From JADHUC01 sp964617665 (lineage in GTDB: Bacteria; Planctomycetota; Planctomycetia; Pirellulales; Pirellulaceae), in contig CAZUAH010000031.1 of the NCBI GenBank assembly GCA_964617665.1, positions 1 to 50,283 of the forward strand: DNA of 50,283 nucleotides, given 5' to 3'. How positions within the stretch are numbered: the stretch's first letter is position 1; the number at the start of each line of letters is the position of its first letter. Positions 25,104 through 35,143 of the stretch are shown here, piece after piece. The position numbers were made by a program, and so were the translations under genes. Below the pieces are notes generated by a model, which saw only the letters and a program-made list of their open reading frames with translations, did not search any database and was not told where the DNA came from.

Positions 25104-25757
25104 ATGAGCCGGATTCTATCTCTCGCCGCGTGTGTCGTCATCAGTAGTCTCGCGCTTTCGGCATATTGTGAAGCGGCCGCTCCGCCGAAGCAGCGTCTGC
25201 AAGTGGGCCGGTATCAAATGGTCGTGGGCCCACACGGCTCCGTCTACGTAATTGATACAGCGACGGCCCAATGCTGGAGCCGGTCGCCGGACCTCCGTTG
25301 GACCGACATGGGAGAGCCGTGGGACCCAAAGCGGAAGCAGACGCCGAAGAAGCCCTTGAGCTTCAAACTGCCAGACGAACCAGTAGAACTGACGGTTCTC
25401 CAGCGCCGGTCCAAGCCCATTCCGGGCTCGGAGAACCGCATCTCACTGCGACTCGGCGATATCACCGCCGGCCAAGTGATCCTGTCCGTGCGCAGCGACG
25501 AGGACGAAGTGCTCTTGGATGATACGTCCGTCAAGCCGGGCGAGGCGACCAAGTTCGCCGTCGCCGACAAGGCATTCTATATCCGGCTTCGCGAGCTCAC
25601 AAACGTACTCCTGGGCGACAACGATTTCGGAGTTTTCGAGATCTGGTCGAAACCCCCGCCGGTCGAACCAGCCGGTGAAGATGGTGGTGGTGAAAAGCCT
25701 AGCGACACTCAAGACCCCGCCAGCAAGGAGGCTGACGCGGAAAGTGAGTCGCGTTAG
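25104..25757 (+). CDS. Secreted protein of unknown function
   Basis: The ATG has GAGGAGC upstream. The 217-residue product has a signal peptide (residues 1-25, cleavage near CEAAA). A first part, VGRYQMVVGPHGSVYVIDTATAQCWSRS, resembles a single beta-propeller blade carrying a cofactor-free 'display' motif common in planctomycete proteins ('YVIDTATAQCW'). A beta-rich middle domain follows (LSFKLPDEPVELTVLQRR ... LRELTNVLLGDNDFGVFEIW) and the tail is acidic, Pro/Glu-rich and disordered. No homologous family is recognised. It lies 97 nt after the readthrough end of the NHL gene and could share its transcript. Confidence 0.75.
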   Translation: MSRILSLAACVVISSLALSAYCEAAAPPKQRLQVGRYQMVVGPHGSVYVIDTATAQCWSRSPDLRWTDMGEPWDPKRKQTPKKPLSFKLPDEPVELTVLQRRSKPIPGSENRISLRLGDITAGQVILSVRSDEDEVLLDDTSVKPGEATKFAVADKAFYIRLRELTNVLLGDNDFGVFEIWSKPPPVEPAGEDGGGEKPSDTQDPASKEADAESESR

Positions 25758-26007
25758 GCGAATGGCGAAAGAGAGTCGCCCCGCTGCGAAACTCGTGGCG
25801 AGTTCGCTACGACCACCAACCCCAATTCTTGGCTCTACAATGCACCAGGCTGCAAGCGAGCGATTCGGCTCGTGATACTAGCAAAGCCAGAGCGAGTGTG
25901 ATAGCCTGCGAGATCGACTTACAGTTCACACCTTGTCGAAACCAGCGTTCCATCGACGCCACCCGGATTACCTTCCAGACGGCTCCCACCAAACAAGGAG
26001 CACTTAG

Positions 26008-29000
26008 ATGTCCAGCAAGCCTTTCCCACCTGCCGTCCGCGGCTCTGCAGCTCTTCTTGCGATTGCGTGTCTGGTCTCTTCGTCCTCCACATCTTTGGCT
26101 CAGGGTGTGTCTGCTGGGCCGGTCCGGAAAAGCACCGAACAGCTTACTCTGTATGTGTCGACCACGGGCAACGATGCGTGGTCGGGGCGTCTTGCCGAAC
26201 CCAACGCGGACGGGACGGACGGCCCACTGGCAACAATACAGAAGGCCCGTGACGTCGTTCGTGAAATCAAGGCGGCAGCGGGCGGGTTGACCAAACCGGC
26301 GTGTATTCTGCTGCGAGGTGGCGTCTATCGACAGAACGAGCCGATCGTCTTCACCGCAGCGGATTCCGGGACGAAAGAATGCCCCGTCACCTACCAGGTG
26401 TATCCGGGCGAAAAGCCGGTCATCAGTGGCGGCGACGTGATCCGAGGCTGGCAGCGAGATGATAGCGAACAGAGCCGGACGAGGTGCAATGGGAAACTGT
26501 GGCGAGCTTCTGTCCCGGCGGCAGAGACTGGCCAGAAGTGGCGTTTCAACCAACTGTTTGTGAACGGTGGGCGCCGGACACGGGCCAGAGTTCCAAACAA
26601 GGGCTCGTTCCTGCGCACGGACGGCCCCATATCTAAAGGCAATTCGCGCGGATTCTATTTCCACGAAGGCGACGTGAAAGAGTGGGATAACCTGCGCGAA
26701 GTGATCTTCGTCGTCTATCATTCCTGGGAGACCTCCATCCATCATGTCCGCTCCGTGGACACCCAGGCATGTGTGGTCGAGCTTCATGAGCCGGCGCCGT
26801 GGGGCATGGGGCGCTGGGAGCGACAGCAGCGGTACTATGTCGAGAACGTGTTCGAGGAGTTGGACGAGCCCGGTGAGTGGTACTTGAATCGAACGACAGG
26901 CACTCTCTACTACTATCCGCTGCCCGGCGAATCGATGGCGGACGTTGAAATCGTTGCGCCGTCGCTTCCGTCGACGGTGGTCAGCTTCGACGGGGATACT
27001 TCGAAGGGTGATATCATCGAGCACGTGCACTTTCGTGGTGTCTCGTTCTTGCACTCCAACGCGAACTTGCGACGCCTGCGAAATCCGGGGCAGGGCGAGA
27101 TCTATCAGCCCGGGCTAATCATGGCGACCGGGTTGCATAACGCCAGCTTCGAGGATTGCAGGATCGCTCATGCCGGCGCTCACGGAATCTGGTTCGCCGC
27201 CGGCTGCGAAGACAACCGTGTCGATCGCTGCCACATCCATGATCTCGGTGGTGGCGGAGTCTATATCGGTGGCGGTTGGGGGCTGCACGAGGCAACACCT
27301 ACGCAGCGTATTGTCGTGGACAACAACTTTATCCATGACGGTGCGCATCTGTTCCACGGTGCCCACGGCGTGTGGATCGGTCGAAGCTCTCACAACAAGG
27401 TGACTCACAACGAGATATCCAACTTCGACTACTCGGGCATCTCCTGCGGTTGGTCGTGGGGCTTCCAGCCCAGTTCGGCTCACCACAACAACCTGGATTA
27501 CAACCACATCCATCACCTGGGAAATGGAGACGGGCTCAGTGATATGGGAGGCATCTACACGTTGGGCGTTTCTCCGGAAACGACGGAACGCTACAACCAC
27601 ATGCACCACATCTACAGCTACGCCCATGTGTCCCACGGTTCGGGAGTGTATCCGGACGAAGGCAGTTCGGAGATTCTGATCGAGAATAATGTCGTCTACC
27701 GAGTAAGAACGTGCCCGCTGTTCCAGCATTACGGCAAGGACAACATCGTGCGAAACAACGTCCTGGCCTGTGGAGGAAAGGGGCAGATTCAGAGATGCCG
27801 AGAAGACAAGCCGTGCCACTACACTGCCGAAGGCAACATCATCTACGGTGACATAGAGCAAATGCTCGGCGGCGTGTGGAAGAGCGGCGACTGGAAGGTG
27901 GGCAGGAACGTCTACTGGAGTACAGCCGGTGCACCAAAATTCACAGACATGGATTTCGAGGCATGGCAGACGAAAGGCAACGACGTTGGTTCGATCGTTG
28001 CCGATCCGCTGTTCGTCGATGCCGCGAACGACGATTTCCGGCTGAAGGCGGACTCGCCTGCCTTGAAGCTCGGATTCAAGCCCATCGATCTCAGCAAAAC
28101 CGGCCTGTACGGGGACAAAGGCTGGGTGGACCTGCCGAAGCAGTACAAGAACCGGCCGCTGAACGAGATCCCCGCACCTGTCGAGCCGCCATTCGTTGTG
28201 AATTTCGACTTCGAGGGTGAGGAACCGGGCGCGGAGCCACTGGACGTGAACGTTGTCAATGGCGGAGATCAAGGCACGCTGGTCGTCACAAAGGACACCG
28301 CCGCGACCGGCAATCAGAGCCTCAAATTCCAGGACGCGGCGGGGCTACAACACGGATTCGCGCCGCACCTCTACTGCAATCCTTCCTATGCAGCGGACAA
28401 ACTGCAGCTCTCCTGGGATATGCTAAACAGCAAAGAGGCGCCAGCCAGCTTCTACGTCGAGGTCCGGCAGTGGGACGTCAGCCCATACCTGATCGGCCCG
28501 ACGGTATGGGTCGCGCCTGACGGAAAAGTGACTGCTGGAGGACGGGACCTGGGAACGATTCCGTTAGGCGAGTGGGTGCACGTCGACATCAGCTTCGAGT
28601 TGGGCGAGGGCAAGCCGAAGACCTATCGGCTCACGCTGACCGTTCCGAACCGCGAGCCGATCGTCGTCGAGCTTCCCTACATCAGTAAGGAATTCGAGAA
28701 AGTCACTTGGCTCGGCATATCGAGCAATAGCACCACGGCAACCACCTTTTACATAGATAACCTGAAGCTTGGCACGGCCGAGGAGCTTGAGAAGGCGCCG
28801 AAGCACAGACGCAAGCGCCGGGCTCGGACTGCCAAGCGGGCACCACGCGAACCCGCCAACGATCAGCAACTCATGGGGCACTGGAGGTTCGACGAAGCCG
28901 ATGGCTACGTTGCCGAAGACAGCTCTGGTTACGAGAACTACGGCGATGTCTGGGCGACATGGGCCACAGGCAAGTTCGGCAGCGCCATCTTCTGCGACTC

Positions 29001-29541
29001 CACCTCCTCTCACATCGCCGTCCCAGACGACCAGACTCTTCAGTTTGGCACATCGGATTTCTCGATCGAGCTCTGGATCTGCCCGACCGAATTGGAGATC
29101 AAGTCTAACGACCCGCGGCGCCGGTTTATGAGCAAAGACAACTATCCCAACACTTGGTGGAATCTGAACCTCACGACGGACGGCAAGCCGCGAATGGAAA
29201 TGGTCGACACGAACAAGGCAAGCTGCGGCAGCCGGTCCACTGGCAAGGTGCCCGAAAACGCCTGGACCCATCTCGTCGTCGTGGTCGACCGGGGCAACGG
29301 CAAGAGCAAGTACTATTTGAACGGAAAACTGGATAGCGCCCAAGACATCCCGCCCGCGTTCAAAGGCTCACTGGACGTCGAAGGTGGCGACCTCTCCATC
29401 GGCTCCACGTGGCAGCCGTTTATTGGCCTGTTGGACGAAGTGAGAATCTACAAACGAGTACTGACCGAAGGCGAAATGAAGGCCAGCTACGAGAAAGAGA
29501 AAAACAACCGCACGAACGCCACATACGAACTGGCCGAGTAA
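26008..29541 (+). CDS. Secreted right-handed beta-helix protein with C-terminal LamG domain
   Basis: AAGGAG precedes the ATG. A signal peptide (about residues 1-32, ending SLAQG) leads into LYVSTTGNDAWSGRL and GPLATIQKARDVVREI, the hallmark start of DUF1565/pectate-lyase-like parallel beta-helix proteins. Helix rungs with repeated Asn/His turns run to about residue 700 (for example NRVDRCHIHDLGGGGVYIGGG). Such proteins include glycoside hydrolases of GH120 and GH141 type, so activity on plant or algal glycan is plausible. Residues about 731-925 form a beta-sandwich (FVVNFDFEGEEPG to FYIDNLKL). A strongly basic linker at about 930-953 (KHRRKRRARTAKR) leads to a LamG / concanavalin-like domain at about 955-1165 (LMGHWRFDEADGY, FSIELWICPTE, LLDEVRIYKRVLTEGE). 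The gene heads a plus-strand group with the sialidase-like gene 41 nt downstream. Confidence 0.88.
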   Translation: MSSKPFPPAVRGSAALLAIACLVSSSSTSLAQGVSAGPVRKSTEQLTLYVSTTGNDAWSGRLAEPNADGTDGPLATIQKARDVVREIKAAAGGLTKPACILLRGGVYRQNEPIVFTAADSGTKECPVTYQVYPGEKPVISGGDVIRGWQRDDSEQSRTRCNGKLWRASVPAAETGQKWRFNQLFVNGGRRTRARVPNKGSFLRTDGPISKGNSRGFYFHEGDVKEWDNLREVIFVVYHSWETSIHHVRSVDTQACVVELHEPAPWGMGRWERQQRYYVENVFEELDEPGEWYLNRTTGTLYYYPLPGESMADVEIVAPSLPSTVVSFDGDTSKGDIIEHVHFRGVSFLHSNANLRRLRNPGQGEIYQPGLIMATGLHNASFEDCRIAHAGAHGIWFAAGCEDNRVDRCHIHDLGGGGVYIGGGWGLHEATPTQRIVVDNNFIHDGAHLFHGAHGVWIGRSSHNKVTHNEISNFDYSGISCGWSWGFQPSSAHHNNLDYNHIHHLGNGDGLSDMGGIYTLGVSPETTERYNHMHHIYSYAHVSHGSGVYPDEGSSEILIENNVVYRVRTCPLFQHYGKDNIVRNNVLACGGKGQIQRCREDKPCHYTAEGNIIYGDIEQMLGGVWKSGDWKVGRNVYWSTAGAPKFTDMDFEAWQTKGNDVGSIVADPLFVDAANDDFRLKADSPALKLGFKPIDLSKTGLYGDKGWVDLPKQYKNRPLNEIPAPVEPPFVVNFDFEGEEPGAEPLDVNVVNGGDQGTLVVTKDTAATGNQSLKFQDAAGLQHGFAPHLYCNPSYAADKLQLSWDMLNSKEAPASFYVEVRQWDVSPYLIGPTVWVAPDGKVTAGGRDLGTIPLGEWVHVDISFELGEGKPKTYRLTLTVPNREPIVVELPYISKEFEKVTWLGISSNSTTATTFYIDNLKLGTAEELEKAPKHRRKRRARTAKRAPREPANDQQLMGHWRFDEADGYVAEDSSGYENYGDVWATWATGKFGSAIFCDSTSSHIAVPDDQTLQFGTSDFSIELWICPTELEIKSNDPRRRFMSKDNYPNTWWNLNLTTDGKPRMEMVDTNKASCGSRSTGKVPENAWTHLVVVVDRGNGKSKYYLNGKLDSAQDIPPAFKGSLDVEGGDLSIGSTWQPFIGLLDEVRIYKRVLTEGEMKASYEKEKNNRTNATYELAE

Positions 29542-29582
29542 GACTATCGGACGCGATCGCGTGCCAGTTGACGAGCAAAATC

Positions 29583-30728
29583 ATGAAGAAGCTGACGGTT
29601 TATGTCGCGATTCTCATCTCTGCCGTGGCAGAGGCAGAAGCGCGAGCACAGGAGGAAGACGCGTCCGAATCAAGTTCGGTGATTCGTCATGTCGTTATCG
29701 AACCTGCGACGGCTCAGACGCCCCGCAGTGATACGGCGTCCCTTGCCGAGCTTTCTGATGGACGACTGATGGTCGTGTATCACAAGTACGAACGCGGGAA
29801 ACATAGCGGCCGCGATCATGGTATCTGCAGGATCTGGTCGAAGGTCAGCAATGACGGCGGTAGGAGTTGGCAGGAGCCCAGAATGCTCGTCGACGTTGCG
29901 GAGGGCGACATGAATGTCCAGGCGCCGGCACTGTTGCGTCTGAGATCCGGTCCGCTCCTGTTGATATGCCTGCGAGCGCATAAAGGCGGCGGGAGCAGCA
30001 CGATGTGTTTGTTCTCTTCAGATGATGAGGGGAGGAGCTTTTCCGCGTTGGATCCAATCTGGAAGCGATCTAATGGGCAACTGCTGCAGGGTGGGGCGAG
30101 CAGCCTTGTGGAGCTCTCGTCCGGACGTCTTCTCTTGCCGTTCCACGGGGGCAGCGGGGATCAGTGGAGGCAAAAGAACTCCGCCTGGTGTTTCGTCAGT
30201 GATGATGGAGGGAAGACCTGGCAGCGTTCGACGACCATCGATCTACCGAAACGTGGTGCCATGGAGGCGTCGGTAGCGGAACTTGCGGACGGTTCACTTT
30301 TGATGTCCCTGCGCACTCAACTTGGCGGGCCCTATCTATCTCGATCAACCGATGGAGGGATGACGTGGAGCGAAGCGGTCTTCAGTGGGCTGGAGGGCGG
30401 CGAATCATGTACGTGTCTGCGAAGGATTCCCGGAACGAAGGATGTTGTTCTGTTTTGGAATAACAGCAAGTACAACAACAAGCATCACCATTACGGCGAA
30501 CGGACACCGTTGACCGCGGCCCATTCTTCCGACCACGGGAAGACGTGGCAGATCATCGGTGAGATTGCCGATGACGCGGAAGCTGAGTACACGAACCTCG
30601 ATTGTCTCTTCACATCCAAGGGCGACGCCGTTTTGACCTACATGTATGCAAAACCGGCGTGGAACAGGAGCCAAATCCATTTGAAAGCCGCCCTCATACC
30701 ACGGAAATGGTTTAGAATAGGGACTTGA
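29583..30728 (+). CDS. Secreted sialidase-like (BNR/Asp-box) propeller protein
   Basis: The ATG at 29583 opens a signal peptide (MKKLTVYVAILISAVAEAEARA). The 381-residue product has five Asp-box-like motifs: SNDGGRSW, SSDDEGRSF, SDDGGKTW, STDGGMTW and SSDHGKTW. They are spaced as in six-bladed sialidase propellers. A conserved Arg in the first blade (TPRSDTASLAEL) could belong to the Arg triad, but the classical RIP motif is absent, so the substrate may not be sialic acid. Many planctomycete and Bacteroidetes 'exo-alpha-sialidase' proteins of this shape act on other acidic sugars or have unknown targets. It lies between the beta-helix gene and the cytochrome-propeller gene and is probably co-transcribed. 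Confidence 0.85.
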   Translation: MKKLTVYVAILISAVAEAEARAQEEDASESSSVIRHVVIEPATAQTPRSDTASLAELSDGRLMVVYHKYERGKHSGRDHGICRIWSKVSNDGGRSWQEPRMLVDVAEGDMNVQAPALLRLRSGPLLLICLRAHKGGGSSTMCLFSSDDEGRSFSALDPIWKRSNGQLLQGGASSLVELSSGRLLLPFHGGSGDQWRQKNSAWCFVSDDGGKTWQRSTTIDLPKRGAMEASVAELADGSLLMSLRTQLGGPYLSRSTDGGMTWSEAVFSGLEGGESCTCLRRIPGTKDVVLFWNNSKYNNKHHHYGERTPLTAAHSSDHGKTWQIIGEIADDAEAEYTNLDCLFTSKGDAVLTYMYAKPAWNRSQIHLKAALIPRKWFRIGT

Positions 30729-30787
30729 CACGAGAGTCGATACACCCGCAAAAGAAGCAGGATGTTCTAACCGTCGGGAGATTCAAT

Positions 30788-33700
30788 ATGGCAGTACGCG
30801 GATTCCGTCGAAGTCGACCGCAGGTATTACTGGTCGTCGTTTTGGGGATGTCGTTCACTATCTGTCGGGCAGGTGCGGCAGCCGCCGATTCGCCGGTCAA
30901 CCTGGCGAAAAAGGCTCGGGTAACCGCCAGCAATGAATACAATGCCGACTACCTCGCTCGGTTTGCCGTGGATGGCAAAGTTCCTGGCGCGCTCTGCGGC
31001 GAGGATCGGCGAGCCGCCTGGGTCATACGGGGCGTGCAGAACAAGTTCCAGGGCTCGCTTGCGTTCGCGTGGGACGATCCCGTGGAAGTCGCGGAGATCA
31101 TCTACTGCGGCCGGACGGCCATGATTACGGAGGAATGCTTCAAGGACTATGAAGTGTACTTGGGCGATGCCACGGAGCCGATCGTCCGCGGTACGTTCGA
31201 GATGCGGCACGGCCCACAGCGAATTCGCGTGCCCAAGTCGACTGTCAGTCGCCTCACACTGAAATTCCTGTCGGCCTACACGTCGCGGTATAACCCGGGC
31301 GCGTCGGAGATCGGGGTTTTCGATCGCCCGGTCTCGGATGAATTTCTGGCCGGCTTTGGCCTGCCCATGTCGGAGCGGACGCCCGAGGCGCGGCAATTGG
31401 CCGCAGATCTTTACGGCGGCAAGATGGGTTTTCGCGACATCCTTGTCATTCACCGGCATCATCTGCGAATTTCCCACGTCTATACCTACCACGTCGAGGG
31501 CTATCGGCCCGGCGGCGGCTTGTTCGTCTTCACACCTACACCCGACGGAGGCGAGTTCCGGCGGTTGGTCGACGCGGGCGACGGCGAAATCATCGACTGC
31601 GATCTGTCGTACGATGCGCGGGAAGTCGTCTTCTCGTGGAAACGCGGCGGCCTGGAGATGGCTCGACCGAATCAATTGCTCGAGGATATAGATCGCAGCG
31701 TCCCCGAGAACAACTACCAGGTCTTCCGCATCAACATCGACGGGACCGGACTAACCCAACTGACAGACGATACAAGCAACAACCTGAATGCCTGCTGGCT
31801 GCCCGACGGAGGCATCGCCTTTATCTCCGACCGCAAGCCTGCCTACGCGTATTGCTTTGTGACGACTTCGCCTGTGCTGTACCGTATGGATCGTGACGGC
31901 ACGAATCAAAAAAGGCTCTCGGCCAACTACTTGATGGACTTCACGCCTTCGGTCTTGAATGATGGGCGGATCATCTTCACGCGGTGGGAATACGTCGATC
32001 GACCGGCGTGCCCCATCCAGAGCCTGTGGTCGATCAATCCTGACGGAACGGGCCTGGCCGGCTTTTACGGAAACCGGGTGATTGCCCCTGGTACATTCAT
32101 GGACGCCCAACCCATTCCGGGCACCGACAAGATCATTTGCTTAGCGACGAATCACAACGGGGACTGCCGCGGCGGAATCTGCCTGGTCGATCCGTCGAAA
32201 GGCGCTAATGCCCGAGAGGCTGTTCGGGTCGTAACGCCCGAGGTCGACATCTATCGCGTTGGCGGCGTCTACGGCAATGGCTTGAACGGGCCGTACGAGA
32301 AGCCGTATCCGATTGACGACGGTCGCTACTTCGTCTCGAAGATGGGTGTGATCCAGCTTCGCGATTACGATGGCAATTGCGTTTCCGTGCTGCGCCACAA
32401 AGAGGGCATGGGCTACTACAGCGCACAGGCGATACGTCCGACCTCCACGCCGCAAGTGGCTTCGACCGTTCGACTCGATGAATCCGTTCAGTTGTCCGAA
32501 GACGGAAGCGTCTCGGGCAACTGGGCTACGGTCGCATTGCAGGACGTGTATCAAGGACTCGAACCGACCGTCGGGCGAGGCGAGGTGAAGAAAATCTGTG
32601 TCGTTCAGGAAATTGAGAAGAGCACCTTTACGCCGCTGATTCACGAAGTGCCCACTGGCAAAGGTTATGCGGCAAACACGGCGTTCGGGTATCAGTTCCC
32701 TCTGGTTTCCTGTGGAGCCACGTACTCGCCCAAGAAGGTCTGGGGCACAGCCGACGTGGCCGAGGACGGCTCGGCCTGTTTTCGGGTTCCTTCCGAAGTG
32801 CCCATCTACTTCATGGCTTTGGATGCCGAAGGCCGTGCTGTGCAGCGGATGCGAACGTTTACTCACATGATGCCCGGCGAAGTGCAGGGATGTATCGGTT
32901 GCCACGCTGACCGGAACAGCCTGAGTCAGCATTCCGTCAACGCGATGCCCATGTTGCGCGAACCGCAGGATCTCACACCGCCGTCGTGGGGCGTGGGGGG
33001 ATTTCAGTATGCCGAGATCGTGCAACCGGTGCTGGACAGACATTGCACCGGGTGCCACAACGAACGCGAGCATCCCAAACGGATTGACCTGTCGGGAGAC
33101 AAGACCGACTTCTTCAACGTCTCGTACGATGTATTGGCCCGAATGGGCACCATGGGGGAAACTCGCCCGCAGCAGCACAACGCTCGTATCGATAGCGGTG
33201 AAGAGGGCCAAAGCCCATTCACAAGTTGGATCTGGACGATAAACGGCACCGAACGGAACATCCTACAAATCACGCCAAAGACGTGGGGCTCGCCGGTGAG
33301 CCTTTTGGCCAATGTCATCCGTAGCGGGCATCCGGACGAGAACGGCAAACCACGCGTCGACGTACCCGACGAGGACCGGCGGCGTGTGTACCTGTGGATC
33401 GATCTCAACGTACCCTACTATGGCACGTCTGCCTCGAACCACGCCGACCGAATGGGCAGCCGGCGTATGCTGCCGCCCGAAATCGATTCCGTCTTGAAGG
33501 AAGTAGCCGGCCGGCGATGTGTCGAGTGTCATCAATCGGGCGTGCCGCGCGAGTTTTACACGCGGATGCTCAAACCGGAGAACAACAGTTTCTTACTCGC
33601 GCCGTTGGCCAAATCGGCAGGCGGGACGGAGGCTTGCGGCAAGGCCGTCTTTACCACCAAAGACGATCCTGACTACCAGAAGATTCTGTCCGTGTTCGCA

Positions 33701-33820
33701 CCCGTGCAGAATCTCCTCAAGCAGCGTCCACGCGCCGACATGCCAGGGTTTGTGATGCCCCCGTGCAGCGAACTCCGAAAGATGCCGCTGGCCGCCGTGC
33801 CCCGTAGCGAGATTCGTTGA
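30788..33820 (+). CDS. HzsA-like propeller protein with three c-type heme motifs
   Basis: The ATG at 30788 follows GGGAG; the ORF extension to 30725 lacks a ribosome binding site. The 1010-residue product has a signal peptide (hydrophobic residues about 12-32). A discoidin-like domain follows at about 35-180 (KKARVTASNEYNADYL). Next is a propeller with PD40/WD40-like repeats (FRINIDGTGLTQLTDDTSNN, YRMDRDGTNQKRLS). A C-terminal cytochrome part has CIGCH at residues 702-706, CTGCH at 753-757 and CVECH at 911-915. Propeller followed by cytochrome matches the general plan of the hydrazine synthase alpha subunit and its many non-anammox relatives. Hydrazine chemistry is not implied. It should be periplasmic and may take part in redox steps on sugars. 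It converges on the PQQ-propeller gene. Confidence 0.85.
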   Translation: MAVRGFRRSRPQVLLVVVLGMSFTICRAGAAAADSPVNLAKKARVTASNEYNADYLARFAVDGKVPGALCGEDRRAAWVIRGVQNKFQGSLAFAWDDPVEVAEIIYCGRTAMITEECFKDYEVYLGDATEPIVRGTFEMRHGPQRIRVPKSTVSRLTLKFLSAYTSRYNPGASEIGVFDRPVSDEFLAGFGLPMSERTPEARQLAADLYGGKMGFRDILVIHRHHLRISHVYTYHVEGYRPGGGLFVFTPTPDGGEFRRLVDAGDGEIIDCDLSYDAREVVFSWKRGGLEMARPNQLLEDIDRSVPENNYQVFRINIDGTGLTQLTDDTSNNLNACWLPDGGIAFISDRKPAYAYCFVTTSPVLYRMDRDGTNQKRLSANYLMDFTPSVLNDGRIIFTRWEYVDRPACPIQSLWSINPDGTGLAGFYGNRVIAPGTFMDAQPIPGTDKIICLATNHNGDCRGGICLVDPSKGANAREAVRVVTPEVDIYRVGGVYGNGLNGPYEKPYPIDDGRYFVSKMGVIQLRDYDGNCVSVLRHKEGMGYYSAQAIRPTSTPQVASTVRLDESVQLSEDGSVSGNWATVALQDVYQGLEPTVGRGEVKKICVVQEIEKSTFTPLIHEVPTGKGYAANTAFGYQFPLVSCGATYSPKKVWGTADVAEDGSACFRVPSEVPIYFMALDAEGRAVQRMRTFTHMMPGEVQGCIGCHADRNSLSQHSVNAMPMLREPQDLTPPSWGVGGFQYAEIVQPVLDRHCTGCHNEREHPKRIDLSGDKTDFFNVSYDVLARMGTMGETRPQQHNARIDSGEEGQSPFTSWIWTINGTERNILQITPKTWGSPVSLLANVIRSGHPDENGKPRVDVPDEDRRRVYLWIDLNVPYYGTSASNHADRMGSRRMLPPEIDSVLKEVAGRRCVECHQSGVPREFYTRMLKPENNSFLLAPLAKSAGGTEACGKAVFTTKDDPDYQKILSVFAPVQNLLKQRPRADMPGFVMPPCSELRKMPLAAVPRSEIR

Positions 33821-33865
33821 ACAAAAACGCAACGTGGAGCGACCCCGACGCCAGCTGTCGAACGT

Positions 33866-35143
33866 TCAGTCCCCAATACAAAAGAGATGCTTGTCTGATC
33901 GGATCAACAGATAGCCCTGTGACACGGCAATGGATGCCTGACATCTTTCGTCAATCGTATTTCGCGCGATGATTTCAAGTTGTGGTCCCGTCTTCATAAC
34001 GACCGTCTCGCCGCTTTCCAATAGGAAGTAAATATGACCGTTTGCGAGGACGGGTGAAGCGCAGTGTTTGCCGCCAATGCGGTTTTGTCGGATGACCGTT
34101 CCGTCCGCGGCGTCGTAGCACGTCACGACACCTCCATCGCTGACCGCATACACATGAGGTCTCACATAAAGCAGCGACGACTGACTCGGCACGCCTTTGC
34201 TTGCTTTCCAAGCGATGTGGCTCTTCGTGACTTCACCTCTACCTCCGGTACGGACGGCACGAAGTATGTGATCCATGTAGCCTGAGGCCGAGAAGATCAA
34301 GCCGTCGCCCATGGCGAAGGTCGACGTAACACCCTCGCCCTCGCTGTAAGCAGTCCAGATCCGGGCGCCGGTTTCCGGATCAAAGCCTTGAATGGCGTCC
34401 CCGGCGGTGCTGATCAATTGAGCCTCCCCATTCACCTCAAGTATGTTTGGTGTTGTGTGTGCGACACGGGACATGCCTCGTTTTGCCGTCCAGGCCTGTT
34501 TTCCGGTCTTTGTATCAACGGCAAGGATGAATGCTTTGTCCCACGGAATCCGCCAACCCAGTTTTTCCTCCTCGGAATTGTTCGGCCATTTCCCCGGTAG
34601 AGCGACTCGGTTGCTCCCGTCGTAGGGCATGATGAACAGGTTTTTGTAGACGATGGGCGACGCGCCCAGGCCGTGGCGGCTGTAGTACTTTGCCTCGCGA
34701 TACGTCCAAGCGATGGACCCGTCAAAGTTCAGCGCTGCGATTCCGCCGCTGCTGAACGCAGCATAGACCTTCTTGCCGTCGGTTACCGGCGTCGGCGTCG
34801 CGTGTGAGTTCTTCTGCTGCTTGTATTGGGGGACTTGGCGAAACGCTTCGCGGTCCCAGGCTATCTTCCCCGACGACCGATCGATGCAAATAACACGGCA
34901 GGACACGCCGTCTTCGGTGGTGGAAGTGACGAGGATCCGGTCATCCCAAGCGATAGGTGACGACCATCCGATGCCGGGAATACCGGTCTTCCACACGATG
35001 TTGTTTGTAGGGCTCCAATGCAGCGGGAGATCTGCTTCCGAAGAATGGCCCTGTCCGGTCGGCCCGCGAAATCGAGGCCAGTTCTCCGCGTGTGCCCATC
35101 CGGAACTCAGTAACATCAGAAAGAAAACCAGTAGATTCTTCAT
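33866..35143 (-). CDS. Secreted PQQ-binding-like beta-propeller protein
   Basis: The ATG at 35143 opens a signal peptide (MKNLLVFFLMLLSSGWAHAE); 25 residues of upstream frame were dropped. The 425-residue product begins NWPRFRGPTGQGHSSEADLPLHWSP, the standard opening of planctomycete PQQ-like repeat proteins. Seven or eight blades follow with W-motifs: IDRSSGKIAWDREAF, LNFDGSIAWTYREAK, VDTKTGKQAWTAKRG, FDPETGARIWTAYSE and YDAADGTVIRQNRIGG. No enzymatic residues are evident and similarity to BamB does not imply outer-membrane assembly. It is probably periplasmic or surface-exposed. It is transcribed towards the cytochrome gene and away from the GH106-like gene. Confidence 0.85.
   Translation of the reverse strand: MKNLLVFFLMLLSSGWAHAENWPRFRGPTGQGHSSEADLPLHWSPTNNIVWKTGIPGIGWSSPIAWDDRILVTSTTEDGVSCRVICIDRSSGKIAWDREAFRQVPQYKQQKNSHATPTPVTDGKKVYAAFSSGGIAALNFDGSIAWTYREAKYYSRHGLGASPIVYKNLFIMPYDGSNRVALPGKWPNNSEEEKLGWRIPWDKAFILAVDTKTGKQAWTAKRGMSRVAHTTPNILEVNGEAQLISTAGDAIQGFDPETGARIWTAYSEGEGVTSTFAMGDGLIFSASGYMDHILRAVRTGGRGEVTKSHIAWKASKGVPSQSSLLYVRPHVYAVSDGGVVTCYDAADGTVIRQNRIGGKHCASPVLANGHIYFLLESGETVVMKTGPQLEIIARNTIDERCQASIAVSQGYLLIRSDKHLFCIGD

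Noticed and set aside
25807..27054. 415-residue minus-strand open frame
   Set aside because: It lies opposite the start of the beta-helix gene, which has a signal peptide and ribosome binding site. The product has no recognisable domain and reflects GC-rich codon use on the other strand.
27115..28272. 385-residue minus-strand open frame
   Set aside because: Fully antisense to the beta-helix domain. Its Val/Asp-rich composition mirrors the Asn/His/Gly codons of the real gene.
33866..35143. Calling the PQQ-propeller protein BamB
   Set aside because: The propeller fold alone does not show outer-membrane assembly. It lacks a lipobox, and the family is very large in planctomycetes.
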